Source: JAFMKE01 sp037624485 (GTDB lineage: Bacteria > Bacteroidota > Bacteroidia > Chitinophagales > UBA8649). From it: 64,000 bases of DNA. The translations under genes and the position numbers were made by a program. Below the pieces are notes generated by a model that was not told the origin of the DNA, did no database searches, and saw nothing but the letters and a program-made list of their open reading frames with translations. This document shows, one piece after another, positions 7,685-16,379 of the stretch; position 1 is the first letter of the stretch, and the number at the start of each line of letters is the position of its first letter. Where the stretch lies: positions 124,001 through 188,000 of the forward strand of contig JASJJC010000009.1 in NCBI GenBank assembly GCA_037624485.1. Reading direction: 5' to 3'.

Positions 7685-9247
7685 TTAATATGAATCCGTT
7701 TGTATCTCAAAGATTTGCGAAAATTCATTGGGTAAATGCACATCATATCGATAAAGCTGACCCTTTTGAATATCGTGCGCTTGAAGAAAATGCACTGCTT
7801 CTTCTTTACTGCTCACTTTGAGAATATTCCTTTTCGCATAATAGATTAACTGAGGGTCAACACTTATGTTACCTTGTATAAATATCACCCCATTTGGCTC
7901 GGCTTGTTCTTTTATAGATTCGCCTAATAGTTTACTCTGAGCGTATTGGTCACCTTTCAGGGAAATTGATCCTGGTCGGTTGATGTAATAATAGGAGGCA
8001 ATTGAAGTGAAAATAACAAAGGCAATACCTAAGCGCAATTGGAAGCTGGATAAAGTTTGCGATTTTTTCAACTTATCGAAGAGAATAGCGATTAATACAC
8101 TTAAAAACAAGGATCCATATAGACTCACAAAATCATGACCAGAGTAATTTAATAAAAAAACATGCAATAAAACTACGGGTAAAGTAGATAACCATAAAAA
8201 TCGATATCCGTTTTTAGTAAAAACAATGCGGAGTTTTGCTTTGCTTAAGGTCAGGTATATAAAACTTCCTAACAGCAAGAACAATGGGAGATAGCTGGTA
8301 AAATATCCTTTGAGCACATGTATTAAACCAAGAGGGATTTGCTTTAGCTTATTGCTCAAGCCATTTACATCAGCAAGTCCACCTCTTTCACTCACTCGGT
8401 TTAGCATTTGATCTAAGTAGTTGTCAAAACCAGCAATTTGGCTGTATTGAAAAACAAACAAACTTACAGCCGCTATTGTAACAAACAGCGTAATTAAATT
8501 TATTGGAATGTATACCTTGGTTTTTCTTAATTTGATAAATGAATACAAAAAGACACTAAATGCAAAGAAGATCCCCAACCACGAGGTATAAATCATTAGA
8601 AAGAGGAGAAAAGCATAATGTACCAGATACTTTGGTGAAAAAAAGCGCTTGCGCATAAGTAGCTTAAGGATAGTGTATACGTTCAAAACAAAGAATAGTT
8701 GAACGAGCATATCACTCATATAGGTATTGCATTGAAACCATAATACGCCTTGACTAAAAATGTAAATACTTACACCCACCATACCAGACCAATAGGTTCG
8801 GGCAAAAGGTTTTTGTTGACCAAGCAAGCAAACAATTAAATAAATAAATATTGCGCAAATCAAATTGACCAACAAGTGAAAAATCTGAAGACTTAACACG
8901 GAGGGTTTTACATGTAAAATTTTGAAGAAGATATGCGGTAAAATATAGGCCAAAGGGGGATGAGAGACATAATAGTAATTCCCTTCTTTATCAATCATTT
9001 CTCCAGTAGTACTCGCCCAATTGTTAATGTTTTTGTTGGCTTCACCGGGATAATTCATTACTGGATTAAACCCGTATTTCATTGCTCCTTCGGTAGACCA
9101 AATATCTAATACTCGCAGGGAGACTGCGGTTACAAATTCATGATGTTTTGACAAAGGGCGATTAATATTGGGTACACGAACCAGCACAGACAGCAGGAAG
9201 ATGCCCAAAATTATTAAGATAGGGAAAACAGAAATTGTTCTTTTCAA
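7685..9247 (-). CDS. polytopic membrane glycosyltransferase (ArnT/PMT-like GT-C fold)
   Basis: This 520-residue integral membrane protein has about ten hydrophobic segments and a soluble C-terminal domain (about 420-520). The first loop (RVPNINRPLSKHHEFVTAVSL) sits where GT-C enzymes such as ArnT and protein mannosyltransferases carry the acidic catalytic residue after TM1, here in HHEF. Such enzymes move a sugar from a polyprenyl-phosphate donor to a lipid or protein acceptor on the outer face of the inner membrane. Donor and acceptor cannot be read from the sequence. It is followed closely by the oxygenase gene on the same strand. Confidence 0.75.
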   Translation of the reverse strand: MKRTISVFPILIILGIFLLSVLVRVPNINRPLSKHHEFVTAVSLRVLDIWSTEGAMKYGFNPVMNYPGEANKNINNWASTTGEMIDKEGNYYYVSHPPLAYILPHIFFKILHVKPSVLSLQIFHLLVNLICAIFIYLIVCLLGQQKPFARTYWSGMVGVSIYIFSQGVLWFQCNTYMSDMLVQLFFVLNVYTILKLLMRKRFFSPKYLVHYAFLLFLMIYTSWLGIFFAFSVFLYSFIKLRKTKVYIPINLITLFVTIAAVSLFVFQYSQIAGFDNYLDQMLNRVSERGGLADVNGLSNKLKQIPLGLIHVLKGYFTSYLPLFLLLGSFIYLTLSKAKLRIVFTKNGYRFLWLSTLPVVLLHVFLLNYSGHDFVSLYGSLFLSVLIAILFDKLKKSQTLSSFQLRLGIAFVIFTSIASYYYINRPGSISLKGDQYAQSKLLGESIKEQAEPNGVIFIQGNISVDPQLIYYAKRNILKVSSKEEAVHFLQAHDIQKGQLYRYDVHLPNEFSQIFEIQTDSY

Positions 9248-9339
9248 TGTATATTTTTTCCTTTAATCAAATTTAGCATTAACTGAGGAATTAATTGATT
9301 TTAATCAGGAAAACTGCCACCTTTGTATAAAACTAAAGC

Positions 9340-9924
9340 ATGTTAGCTGGATTAAAACTTCCTACCGACCCACGATGGGCGAATTTAGCAGAAAAGAATA
9401 TTGAAGAAATTTTGACTGATCATGCATATTGTGAGCAAAAAGCAGCCACAAATTGCATAACGATTATTCAAATGTTCCCTGAATATGAAGAGGTGGTGGA
9501 CGCCTTGATGCCAATAGTTACTGAAGAGTGGGGGCACTTTAGAATGGTAGTCGATCAGCTTAAAAAACGAGGGATGGCACTCGGAAGACAACGAAGAGAT
9601 GAATATGTCAATCAGTTGCAAAGCAATATTATCCAAGGGGGGTCAAGAGACCATCAATTGGTTGAGCGCTTATTGATTGCTGCCTTGATTGAAGCTAGAA
9701 GTTGTGAAAGGTTTCGCTTACTATCTCTTGATATTGCAGATGATGAATTGAAAGAGTTCTATCGAAAATTAATGATAAGTGAGGCTGGACATTTTCGGCT
9801 TTTTCTAGATCTTGCTATCTCTATTTCACCTAAAACACAAGTAATGAAACGTTGGGAAGAATATCTTCTGGCAGAAGCAGAGATAATCGCTAATCTTGAA
9901 TTAAGAGGGGATAGGGTTCATTAA
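9340..9924 (+). CDS. miaE: tRNA-(ms2io6A)-hydroxylase MiaE
   Basis: This 194-residue diiron enzyme hydroxylates the isopentenyl group of 2-methylthio-N6-isopentenyladenosine-37 in tRNA. Ferritin-like helices carry the metal ligands in DHAYCEQKAATNCI, TEEWGHFRMVVDQL, LIEARSCERFRLL and ISEAGHFRLFLDL. The C-terminal E(A)EIIANLELRGDRVH ending is typical of the family, and the length is normal. A CACCTTTG hexamer-like -7 element ends 15 bases before the start codon. It is convergent with the topoisomerase gene. Confidence 0.93.
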   Translation: MLAGLKLPTDPRWANLAEKNIEEILTDHAYCEQKAATNCITIIQMFPEYEEVVDALMPIVTEEWGHFRMVVDQLKKRGMALGRQRRDEYVNQLQSNIIQGGSRDHQLVERLLIAALIEARSCERFRLLSLDIADDELKEFYRKLMISEAGHFRLFLDLAISISPKTQVMKRWEEYLLAEAEIIANLELRGDRVH

Positions 9925-9956
9925 ACTGTATTATGAAGACAATGAATTACAAGTCA

Positions 9957-11807
9957 TTAAGCGTGCTCTTGTTCTAAATCTTTTTCTACTTTTAAATTAT
10001 CAATAATAAATTCTTGCCGCTGTGGGGTATTTTTCCCCATGTAATAACCAAGAATTTCCTCAATCGAATTGTCCTTACCCAGAATTACAGGAGACAAACG
10101 AATATTGTCACCAATAAAGTCCTCAAATTCATCCGGAGAGATTTCACCCAAACCCTTAAAACGGGTTATTTCAGGTTTACCTCTTAAAGCAAGAATAGCC
10201 GCTTGTTTTTCCTCTTCGCTGTAGCAATAAAAAGTTTGTTTTTTATCTCTAACTCTAAATAATGGAGTTTCAAGAACTTTAACATGACCTTCCTTCACAA
10301 GATCTGGAAAGAATTGTAAAAAAAAGGTTAACAATAACAAACGAATATGCATGCCATCAACATCTGCATCTGTAGCAATAACGACATTGTTGTATCGCAA
10401 ATCATCCAAGCCCTCTTCAATGTTTAGCGCATGTTGAAGTAAGTTGAATTCCTCATTTTCGTAAACTATTTTCTTTTTGAGCCCAAAAGTATTGAGGGGT
10501 TTACCTCGCAAACTGAAAACAGCCTGAGTTTCTACATCCCTGGCTTTTGTAATAGAACCACTTGCTGAATCACCTTCTGTTATAAACACGGTAGTATCCA
10601 GATGCCTGTTGTTCTTTTTATCTGAAAAATGAAATCGGCAATCACGTAATTTTTTGTTGTGGAGATTGGCTTTTTTAGCACGCTCTTTGGCAATTTTTTT
10701 AACACCTGCCATGTCTTTACGCTCGCGCTCACTTTGCTGTATTTTCTTAAGCAGCCTCTCAGCCGTTTCTGGGTTACGATGTAAAAAATTGTCAAGGTGC
10801 TTCTTTACATAGTCGCCAACAAACAAGCGCATACTGGTTTTTTCATCTAAATTATTTGAGCCTAACTTAGTCTTAGTTTGACTTTCAAATATAGGGTCTT
10901 GCATCCTTATACTTATCGCAGCTACTATAGACGCTCGAAGATCTTGAGAGTCAAAATTCTTCCCATAAAATTCACGTGTAGTTTTTACAATAGCCTCCTT
11001 GAAGGCATTGAGGTGTGTCCCCCCTTGCACGGTATGCTGCCCATTAACGTAACTATAATACTCTTCTCCATAGTGATTGTCGTGTACCAAGGAAAATTCG
11101 ATGTCTTCCGACTTAAAATGAATGACTGGATATCGAACAGTCTGTTCATTTGTTTTTCTTAATAGTAAATCCTTTAAGCCATTCTTTGAAAGAAATTTTT
11201 GACCATTGTAGTTAACGGTTAATCCACTATTGAGATAAGCGTAATTCCAAATTTGATTTTCTAAATAATCTGGAATGAATTTATATTTTTTGAAAATGAT
11301 ATCATCCGGAACAAATTCAATGAAGGTGCCATTCGCTTCGCTTGTTTTTTCATCACGCTCCTCAATTAAATTACCCTGTTCAAAAATCGCAATCTTCTTT
11401 TTCCCTTCCCGCACTGCTTCAACTCTGAAGTAAATGGAAAGTGCATTGACTGCCTTGGTTCCTACTCCATTCAGTCCGACAGATTTCTTAAACGCTTTGG
11501 AATCATATTTCCCCCCAGTATTAATTTTTGAAACGGCATCTACTACCTTTCCTAAAGGTATACCCCGACCATAATCTCTTATGTATACTTTTTTTTCTTC
11601 AACCTTGACATCTACTTTTTTACCATACCCCATAACAAACTCATCGATACAGTTATCGATGACTTCCTTCACCAAGATATAGATACCATCATCTTGGGAA
11701 GAACCATCTCCGGTTTTTCCAATATACATTCCTGGACGTAAACGCATATGTTCTTTCCAGTCGAGCGAGCGAATATTATCTTCGTTATATTGTACTTCTT
11801 CAGCCAT
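9957..11807 (-). CDS. parE: DNA topoisomerase IV subunit B (type IIA, GyrB/ParE family)
   Basis: This is the ATPase subunit of a type IIA topoisomerase, decatenating chromosomes. The start is taken at ATG 11807 (MAEEVQYNEDNIRSLDW...RPGMYIG), since the upstream extension of 16 residues is not conserved-looking. Domains in order: GHKL ATPase (VIDNCIDEFVMGYG, DYGRGIPLG, KKSVGLNGVGTKAVNALS), transducer, TOPRIM (FITEGDSASGS, LRGKPLN, ATDADVDGMHIRLLLL) and the C-terminal FKGLGEISPDEFEDF segment. At 616 residues it has the compact ParE form without the insert of proteobacterial GyrB. Bacteroidota usually carry a partner parC next to it, but none lies downstream here. Confidence 0.92.
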   Translation of the reverse strand: MAEEVQYNEDNIRSLDWKEHMRLRPGMYIGKTGDGSSQDDGIYILVKEVIDNCIDEFVMGYGKKVDVKVEEKKVYIRDYGRGIPLGKVVDAVSKINTGGKYDSKAFKKSVGLNGVGTKAVNALSIYFRVEAVREGKKKIAIFEQGNLIEERDEKTSEANGTFIEFVPDDIIFKKYKFIPDYLENQIWNYAYLNSGLTVNYNGQKFLSKNGLKDLLLRKTNEQTVRYPVIHFKSEDIEFSLVHDNHYGEEYYSYVNGQHTVQGGTHLNAFKEAIVKTTREFYGKNFDSQDLRASIVAAISIRMQDPIFESQTKTKLGSNNLDEKTSMRLFVGDYVKKHLDNFLHRNPETAERLLKKIQQSERERKDMAGVKKIAKERAKKANLHNKKLRDCRFHFSDKKNNRHLDTTVFITEGDSASGSITKARDVETQAVFSLRGKPLNTFGLKKKIVYENEEFNLLQHALNIEEGLDDLRYNNVVIATDADVDGMHIRLLLLTFFLQFFPDLVKEGHVKVLETPLFRVRDKKQTFYCYSEEEKQAAILALRGKPEITRFKGLGEISPDEFEDFIGDNIRLSPVILGKDNSIEEILGYYMGKNTPQRQEFIIDNLKVEKDLEQEHA

Positions 11808-11911
11808 TAATTTTGGTTTATGTTTAGTTTGAGAAACTAAAATTACATATTTCATAAATGAATACTTTTAATTTCTTCTTCTTAATGTACACACCTTATT
11901 GTGTATTTTAC

Positions 11912-11919
11912 TATTTTTG
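11912..11919 (+). promoter_or_regulatory. -7 element of the response-regulator pair
   Basis: TATTTTTG matches the Bacteroidota -7 consensus TAnnTTTG and ends 10 bases before the start codon at 11930. No well-spaced -33 TTG is present. Confidence 0.45.
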
Positions 11920-11929
11920 AATAAGTTTT

Positions 11930-12373
11930 ATGATGCCATCTAAAAAAAATAGAATTATTCTTATTGATGATAGTCCATCAGAGCCTATTCTGCTTGGTAG
12001 TGCCATTGAAAAAAGTGGTCGACCCATTTTATTAGAATCTTTTGATGATAGTGTTTATGCGGTAAAAGAACTAGTTAGGAGAGCAAAAAAAGATAAAGAA
12101 ATGATGCCCAACTTAATCTTGCTTGACTTGAATATGCCCGGATATAGTGGAATTGAAGTTTTAAAAAAGTTGAGAAAAGAGGGTAGTTTTTGTTTTATAC
12201 CAATTATTGTTATGACCTCTTCAAGTCTAGATTCTGATATGGTTGAAGTGATAAGGGAAGGAGCTAAATGTGTGATTGTCAAACCTATAGGTCATAAGAA
12301 ATATGTGGAGGTTGTTCAAAAAACTTTCGATTTTTGGTTTGAAACAGCGAAATGTCTGGGAAATGAATGCTAA
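11930..12373 (+). CDS. single-domain response regulator (CheY/Rcp-like)
   Basis: This 147-residue protein is a stand-alone receiver: acidic pocket ILIDDSPSEP, phospho-acceptor Asp66 in LILLDLNMPG, conserved Thr/Ser in IIVMTSSSLD and Lys in CVIVKPIGHKKY. It has no output domain, so it acts by protein contact. The insert between helix 2 and strand 3 (RRAKKDKEMMP) is typical of phytochrome-associated Rcp1-like regulators. It overlaps the next regulator gene by 11 bases, so the two are translationally coupled. Confidence 0.9.
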   Translation: MMPSKKNRIILIDDSPSEPILLGSAIEKSGRPILLESFDDSVYAVKELVRRAKKDKEMMPNLILLDLNMPGYSGIEVLKKLRKEGSFCFIPIIVMTSSSLDSDMVEVIREGAKCVIVKPIGHKKYVEVVQKTFDFWFETAKCLGNEC

Positions 12374-13082
12374 AGGCATTAAAATATTAGTAGTAGAGGA
12401 TACTCCAGGAGATGTATTTCTAATAAAGTTTTATTTGGAAGAGTTAGATCCGGATAATTATGAAATTCAGAGTGTCGATAATCTGACGGATGCGCATTAC
12501 AAAATAGAACGGGAATCCTTTGATGTTATCTTACTTGACTTACATTTACCTGATTCTCAAGGCATTATTACCTTGCAAAATTCTGTTGAGAAGTTCCCCA
12601 ATGATGTGTTTATTGTTCTAACGGGACTCTCAGATGAAAAAATTGGCCTAGAATCGGTTAAATATGGCGCAGAAGATTTTCTAGTCAAAGGCCGTATTGA
12701 TAGTAAATCTTTGGATAGCTCAATTAAGTTTGCCTTCGAAAGGGCTAAATTAAGAGGATTAGTCAAAATATATGGGAAAGGTCTTGAAACTCTAGAAATA
12801 ATGAATAATATGCTTATTGTCATTATTGATAAATCAAAATCATTGGTATATACCTCTAAGCGTTTCCAATCATTTTTTCAGATTGAAAGAGAAACTGTGG
12901 ATACCTTGGAGAAGTTGATGGCTGTTCTTGATAATAATCAGCAAATTTTAAATGCCATTCAAACTGCTGGGGCCGATGCTGTAGACGAATTCGCCGCGTT
13001 TGTTAACGGAAAGGAGTTGAAGTTACGGGTTAGTAAGCCTGAGGAGTTCAATGAGCAGATTGTTATAACTATTTCTCGTTAG
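12363..13082 (+). CDS. response regulator with C-terminal PAS-like domain
   Basis: Start chosen at ATG 12363 (MNAKGIKILVVEDTPGD), inside the end of the preceding regulator. It gives a 239-residue protein with a receiver (pocket VVEDTPGD, Asp59 in VILLDLHLPDSQG, Thr in VLTGLSDE, Lys in DFLVKGRID) and a C-terminal region of about 105 residues (IMNNMLIVIIDKSKSLVYTSKRF) that resembles a small PAS fold. There is no kinase or DNA-binding domain. With its upstream neighbour it looks like a phosphorelay module serving a kinase encoded elsewhere. It ends one base short of the convergent Omp85 gene. Confidence 0.85.
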   Translation: MNAKGIKILVVEDTPGDVFLIKFYLEELDPDNYEIQSVDNLTDAHYKIERESFDVILLDLHLPDSQGIITLQNSVEKFPNDVFIVLTGLSDEKIGLESVKYGAEDFLVKGRIDSKSLDSSIKFAFERAKLRGLVKIYGKGLETLEIMNNMLIVIIDKSKSLVYTSKRFQSFFQIERETVDTLEKLMAVLDNNQQILNAIQTAGADAVDEFAAFVNGKELKLRVSKPEEFNEQIVITISR

Positions 13083-13083
13083 C

Positions 13084-14856
13084 TTAGTAAATGTCATTAA
13101 GAATTCCGGGGTTAAAGGAGTTGTTTGCGCTGATTTGTCGGGGGGGTGTATCTCCAATTTGGTAACCAAAATCTCTTTCATTGACCAAATATCCGTTCGG
13201 ATAGTAACCCAATGATATCTCCATGTATGCAATTCCTAAAGTCAGGTTTTGGAATCGTATCCCACCTCCATAACCTTGATAAATGGTGTTGTTAAAAAGA
13301 AAGTCTCTATTGCTTCTTCCTAATACTCCCAAATCAGCAAAAAAGAAAAAGTTGCCTGTGCTAGTCCACCAATCAATAGGGGTGTAGAATACGGATTCTA
13401 TGTTAAGAACAAAGCTTTTAGTTCCAATCAAACGTTGAGAATTTAAACCTCGAATGGCACCATTCCCTATATTATAGAATTCAGATATAGGCCGATTAAA
13501 ACTTAAGGTTGTATTACTTGAAATGAATTGCCTGAAACCTAGTTTCCCCAATGAGGCACGGTTGGTGAAATAGGAGATTTTACTTTGAAAGGTAATTTGC
13601 TCAATGGATTTATCACGAACAAAACTTCCTATTTTAAACTCATTTTGCATGAAACCAAATTTTGGATACTGTTTATTATAATTGACAGTAAAACCATTGT
13701 AAAATCTACCTCCAAGAATGCCATTTAGCTCGTACCCTCCAATATAAGCTAGGTTAAATCCTTTGGGAACATAATCAAATTGCCTGAACCTATAAAGTTC
13801 TTCAAATCCATACCAATCTCGATTGGCTAGACCAATACTTCCCAGATAAATTTGCTTGTTCACAAAATTTTGAAAGGGTTGGTTTTTAGGAACAACATAA
13901 TGATTATTTATAACACCACGTGCTGAAAAAATCATTCGTAAGTTAGGATGCTTTTGATTTAAATTCTTCAGACTAAATGATCGTCCAAGCCAAACTTCTG
14001 TAAACAGATATCGGTTGTTGTATTCATTCGAAATTTCGTTGCTTTCTATTTTTCGTGCATTGTTGGTTAATTTAATTTTTCCTGCCCATTTGGTATTGTA
14101 AGCAAAGAATTTTCGGTTTAAGGTAAAACCATATCGTTCACTCAGATTTTGTTTATTGTAATCTAAGGTAAGTTCTATTTGTGAACGAGCTATATTTTTT
14201 ATAGTGTAGTTCACTCCAATATTGTAAGGATTCCTCGGGTCAATCAATCCCGTTCCATAAAAATCAAATCTTTGAGAGACTCCAAAAAAATCAAGGAAAG
14301 AACCTCCTAAAGTTAATGATCTAGGTGTCCCTCCAAATATAGCCTTCCAATGTCTATTATCGTGAACGTATACTTTAATATCTACTCCCGCAATCTGTGC
14401 GGTTTGTTCAATGATAATAACCGCATCTTTATACACAGTATTCTCTCTAATATTCCTTTCTGTATCTGCGATCAACATTGGATCTACCTTGTCACCAGTA
14501 TCAAACAAAAGTTGCTTTTTTATTAAGACTGCACTCTGCTTACTGCGTTTATTTTCAACAATTACAGCATCTTTTATGTCTTCCTGAGCATAAACGGGGT
14601 CATCAAACCTGTCTACAATAAAAACCTCGATGCTGTTAATCTCCAGATTTTTAAATTTTTCGAAAAAATTACTAGGGGTATAATCTCTTACTGCCTTAGG
14701 CATTAAGTAGAAATAATCAATAAATCGTTCTTTTTTTTCATCCAGGTTTTGAAAGGATTCAATCTCGAATGAATCCACGGAAATCGACTCTATTTCTTCT
14801 TGGGCATAAGCAAGAGTCATGAGCATGAGAAACGGAAGGAGGTGTTTGGTTTTCAC
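13084..14856 (-). CDS. Omp85/BamA-TamA-like outer membrane protein
   Basis: This protein has a signal peptide, an N-terminal POTRA-like region (about residues 90-165: KSAVLIKKQLLFDTGDKVDPMLIADTERNIRENTVYKDAVI) and a C-terminal 16-strand-like barrel with repeated aromatic-rich strands, ending MEISLGYYPNGYLVNERDFGYQIGDTPP and a short tail. This is the layout of the surface-antigen/Omp85 superfamily. The start is uncertain: GTG 14856 gives a clean signal peptide (KTKHLLPFLMLMTLAYA), while an in-frame ATG at 14910 would add 18 residues with a second hydrophobic stretch. It is divergent from msrA with only about 65 bases between starts. Its client is not known. Confidence 0.8.
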   Translation of the reverse strand: MKTKHLLPFLMLMTLAYAQEEIESISVDSFEIESFQNLDEKKERFIDYFYLMPKAVRDYTPSNFFEKFKNLEINSIEVFIVDRFDDPVYAQEDIKDAVIVENKRSKQSAVLIKKQLLFDTGDKVDPMLIADTERNIRENTVYKDAVIIIEQTAQIAGVDIKVYVHDNRHWKAIFGGTPRSLTLGGSFLDFFGVSQRFDFYGTGLIDPRNPYNIGVNYTIKNIARSQIELTLDYNKQNLSERYGFTLNRKFFAYNTKWAGKIKLTNNARKIESNEISNEYNNRYLFTEVWLGRSFSLKNLNQKHPNLRMIFSARGVINNHYVVPKNQPFQNFVNKQIYLGSIGLANRDWYGFEELYRFRQFDYVPKGFNLAYIGGYELNGILGGRFYNGFTVNYNKQYPKFGFMQNEFKIGSFVRDKSIEQITFQSKISYFTNRASLGKLGFRQFISSNTTLSFNRPISEFYNIGNGAIRGLNSQRLIGTKSFVLNIESVFYTPIDWWTSTGNFFFFADLGVLGRSNRDFLFNNTIYQGYGGGIRFQNLTLGIAYMEISLGYYPNGYLVNERDFGYQIGDTPPRQISANNSFNPGILNDIY

Positions 14857-14920
14857 TAGAACAGTTAAAAGTAATGAACTTATTGCTATTATCCTATGTT
14901 TCCATTTCAAATAATTGCTT

Positions 14921-15526
14921 ATGAAAAGTCAATTTTTCGTGCTTATATTTTCCATTATCTGTCTAAATTTAAACGCTATGCAAGAAGGACAAAATATTGA
15001 AAAAATTACATTGGGTGCAGGGTGCTTCTGGTGTGTAGAAGCTGTTTATCAGGAATTAGATGGCGTTATTTCGGCCACATCAGGATATATGGGAGGGCTC
15101 AATACAAACCCTAGTTACAAAGAAGTTTGTTCAGGTCTAACAGGACATGCTGAAGTGATAGCGGTGGAATTCGATAATACGGTAATCAGTTTAGAAGAAA
15201 TTTTAGAAGTATTTTTCCAAGTACATAATCCTACGACCTTAAATCGGCAGGGAAATGATGTGGGAACTCAGTATCGATCGGCTATTTACTATCTAACTAA
15301 CGAACAAAAGGAAACTGCCTTAAAAGTGAAGCGAGCATTAAATATTGCGAAAGTTTGGGAGGATCCAATAGTTACTGAAATTTCAGCGGCAAGTACATTT
15401 TATGTTGCGGAGAACTATCATCAAGATTACTATTCCCTAAATGGCAACAACAATCCATACTGTAGTATGGTGATTACCCCAAAGCTGGAAAAGTTCAGAA
15501 AGGTATTTAAGGAGAAATTAAAATAG
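14921..15526 (+). CDS. msrA: peptide methionine sulfoxide reductase MsrA, exported form
   Basis: This 201-residue enzyme reduces the S-epimer of methionine sulfoxide. Start at ATG 14921 gives a hydrophobic N-terminal segment (residues 4-18, SQFFVLIFSIICLNLNA), suggesting export to the periplasm; cytosolic MsrA lacks it. The catalytic GAGCFWCVEAVY motif has Cys35 as nucleophile, and SGYMGG, GHAEVIAVEFD, GNDVGTQYRSAIYY and AENYHQDYY are all conserved. Length without the leader is normal. It is followed by the first copy of the hairpin repeat at 15551. Confidence 0.94.
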   Translation: MKSQFFVLIFSIICLNLNAMQEGQNIEKITLGAGCFWCVEAVYQELDGVISATSGYMGGLNTNPSYKEVCSGLTGHAEVIAVEFDNTVISLEEILEVFFQVHNPTTLNRQGNDVGTQYRSAIYYLTNEQKETALKVKRALNIAKVWEDPIVTEISAASTFYVAENYHQDYYSLNGNNNPYCSMVITPKLEKFRKVFKEKLK

Positions 15527-15550
15527 CAAAATAATGCTATTCAATAAAAT

Positions 15551-15588
15551 AAAAACCCACTCAAATGAGTGGGTTTATTATTGGTGGA
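15551..15588. repeat. 38-bp perfect direct repeat, distal copy of the ssrA terminator and 3' end
   Basis: Identical to 16342-16379, same orientation. It contains the hairpin ACCCACTCAAATGAGTGGGT and, at its right end, TTGGTGGA, which is the complement of the tmRNA 3' end (TCCACCA). Immediately right of it is a GGACC-TCTC-GGTCC hairpin instead of the tmRNA body. It also serves as terminator for msrA. Confidence 0.85.
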
Positions 15589-15632
15589 CCTCTCGGTCCT
15601 AAGTTCGAACTTTTTTAGAAAATTATTTAGTA

Positions 15633-15640
15633 TAAGTTTG
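15633..15640 (+). promoter_or_regulatory. -7 element of the 15645 gene
   Basis: TAAGTTTG fits the TAnnTTTG consensus and ends only four bases before the ATG at 15645, implying a very short or absent 5' leader. Confidence 0.5.
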
Positions 15641-15644
15641 TATT

Positions 15645-16322
15645 ATGAGATATCTAATAGTATTTTTTTCTTTACTTACAGTATTTGGTTTTAGTCAAAA
15701 TTTAGAGATTGATGAAATTGAAGCTATCGATAAAGATATTTATTCAGAAATAATTGAATTCTCTTATGGAGATCTTGATGGCGATGAGAATATAGAGTTG
15801 CTGCTTGTATTAAATCGTTTAGATACAGCTAACAACAATACTCCAAGAGACCTTGTTATTTTAAAAATGGATGATTTATCCTGGTATGTGTGGAAGAAAT
15901 CAAGTACGACTATTTTAGGTTCTGATGAGGGAGGTGTAATGGGAGATCCTTTTCAGTGGGCTTATATAGATAGTAATAAAATTCATGTTTCTCATAGTGG
16001 AGGAAGTAGATGGAGATGGTCTGAAAGTCACATTTACAGCTTTAATCAGAATACATTTTCACTTAACTCATATAATTCCTCTTGGGGAGCATTTTGTGAA
16101 GATAAGTTAGAAGTTGATTTCAATCTTATTTTAGGTAATATAACTTACTCTGTAGATATTGAAGAGTGTCCCGAGGGTTTTGGTAATAACAATCATTTAT
16201 TAGACTCTCTTCCAATTACAGAAGAATTTTCATACACGGGTTTGAGAATCGATTTATTTAATGATGATAGATCGATTATAGAAATTATTACTCCATTAAA
16301 TAATACCTTTTCAATTCGGTAG
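15645..16322 (+). CDS. exported protein of unknown function
   Basis: This 225-residue protein has a signal peptide (MRYLIVFFSLLTVFGFSQ). The mature part has an acidic calcium-loop-like stretch SYGDLDGDENIELLLVL near residue 45, of the kind seen in FG-GAP/VCBS repeats, and a Gly/Trp-rich segment (SHSGGSRWRWSESHIYSF). No catalytic motif is visible. It is the only gene between the two ssrA-end repeats, so it is likely horizontally acquired. Only three cysteine-like positions occur late in the protein (CEDK, CPEG). Function unknown. Confidence 0.75.
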   Translation: MRYLIVFFSLLTVFGFSQNLEIDEIEAIDKDIYSEIIEFSYGDLDGDENIELLLVLNRLDTANNNTPRDLVILKMDDLSWYVWKKSSTTILGSDEGGVMGDPFQWAYIDSNKIHVSHSGGSRWRWSESHIYSFNQNTFSLNSYNSSWGAFCEDKLEVDFNLILGNITYSVDIEECPEGFGNNNHLLDSLPITEEFSYTGLRIDLFNDDRSIIEIITPLNNTFSIR

Positions 16323-16341
16323 TTAATTTTAATTAAAAAAC

Positions 16342-16379
16342 AAAAACCCACTCAAATGAGTGGGTTTATTATTGGTGGA
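16342..16379. repeat. 38-bp perfect direct repeat, ssrA-proximal copy (tmRNA terminator plus 3' end)
   Basis: Pairs with 15551-15588. On the minus strand it reads the tmRNA 3' end, a spacer, a stem ACCCACTCATTTGAGTGGGT and a T-rich tail, i.e. the native ssrA terminator. Confidence 0.9.

Larger units (their letters stand above)
15589..16341. mobile_element. putative remnant insertion at the ssrA 3' end
   Basis: A 0.75-kb segment is bracketed by 38-bp perfect repeats of the tmRNA terminator plus acceptor end. This is the signature left by tyrosine-recombinase integration at ssrA. It encodes a single exported protein and no integrase, so it would be a decayed or satellite element. The alternative is a simple duplication of the terminator. 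Confidence 0.45.

Noticed and set aside
11808..11855. Longer start for parE
   Set aside because: The extra 16 residues (MKYVILVSQTKHKPKL) precede the usual family start MAEEVQY and overlap the likely leader.
15589..15620. tRNA-like 3' end (TTCGAAC ... TCCACCA) left of the ssrA insertion
   Set aside because: The T-arm stem does not pair and the acceptor spacing is wrong; the GGACC-TCTC-GGTCC hairpin explains the complementarity.
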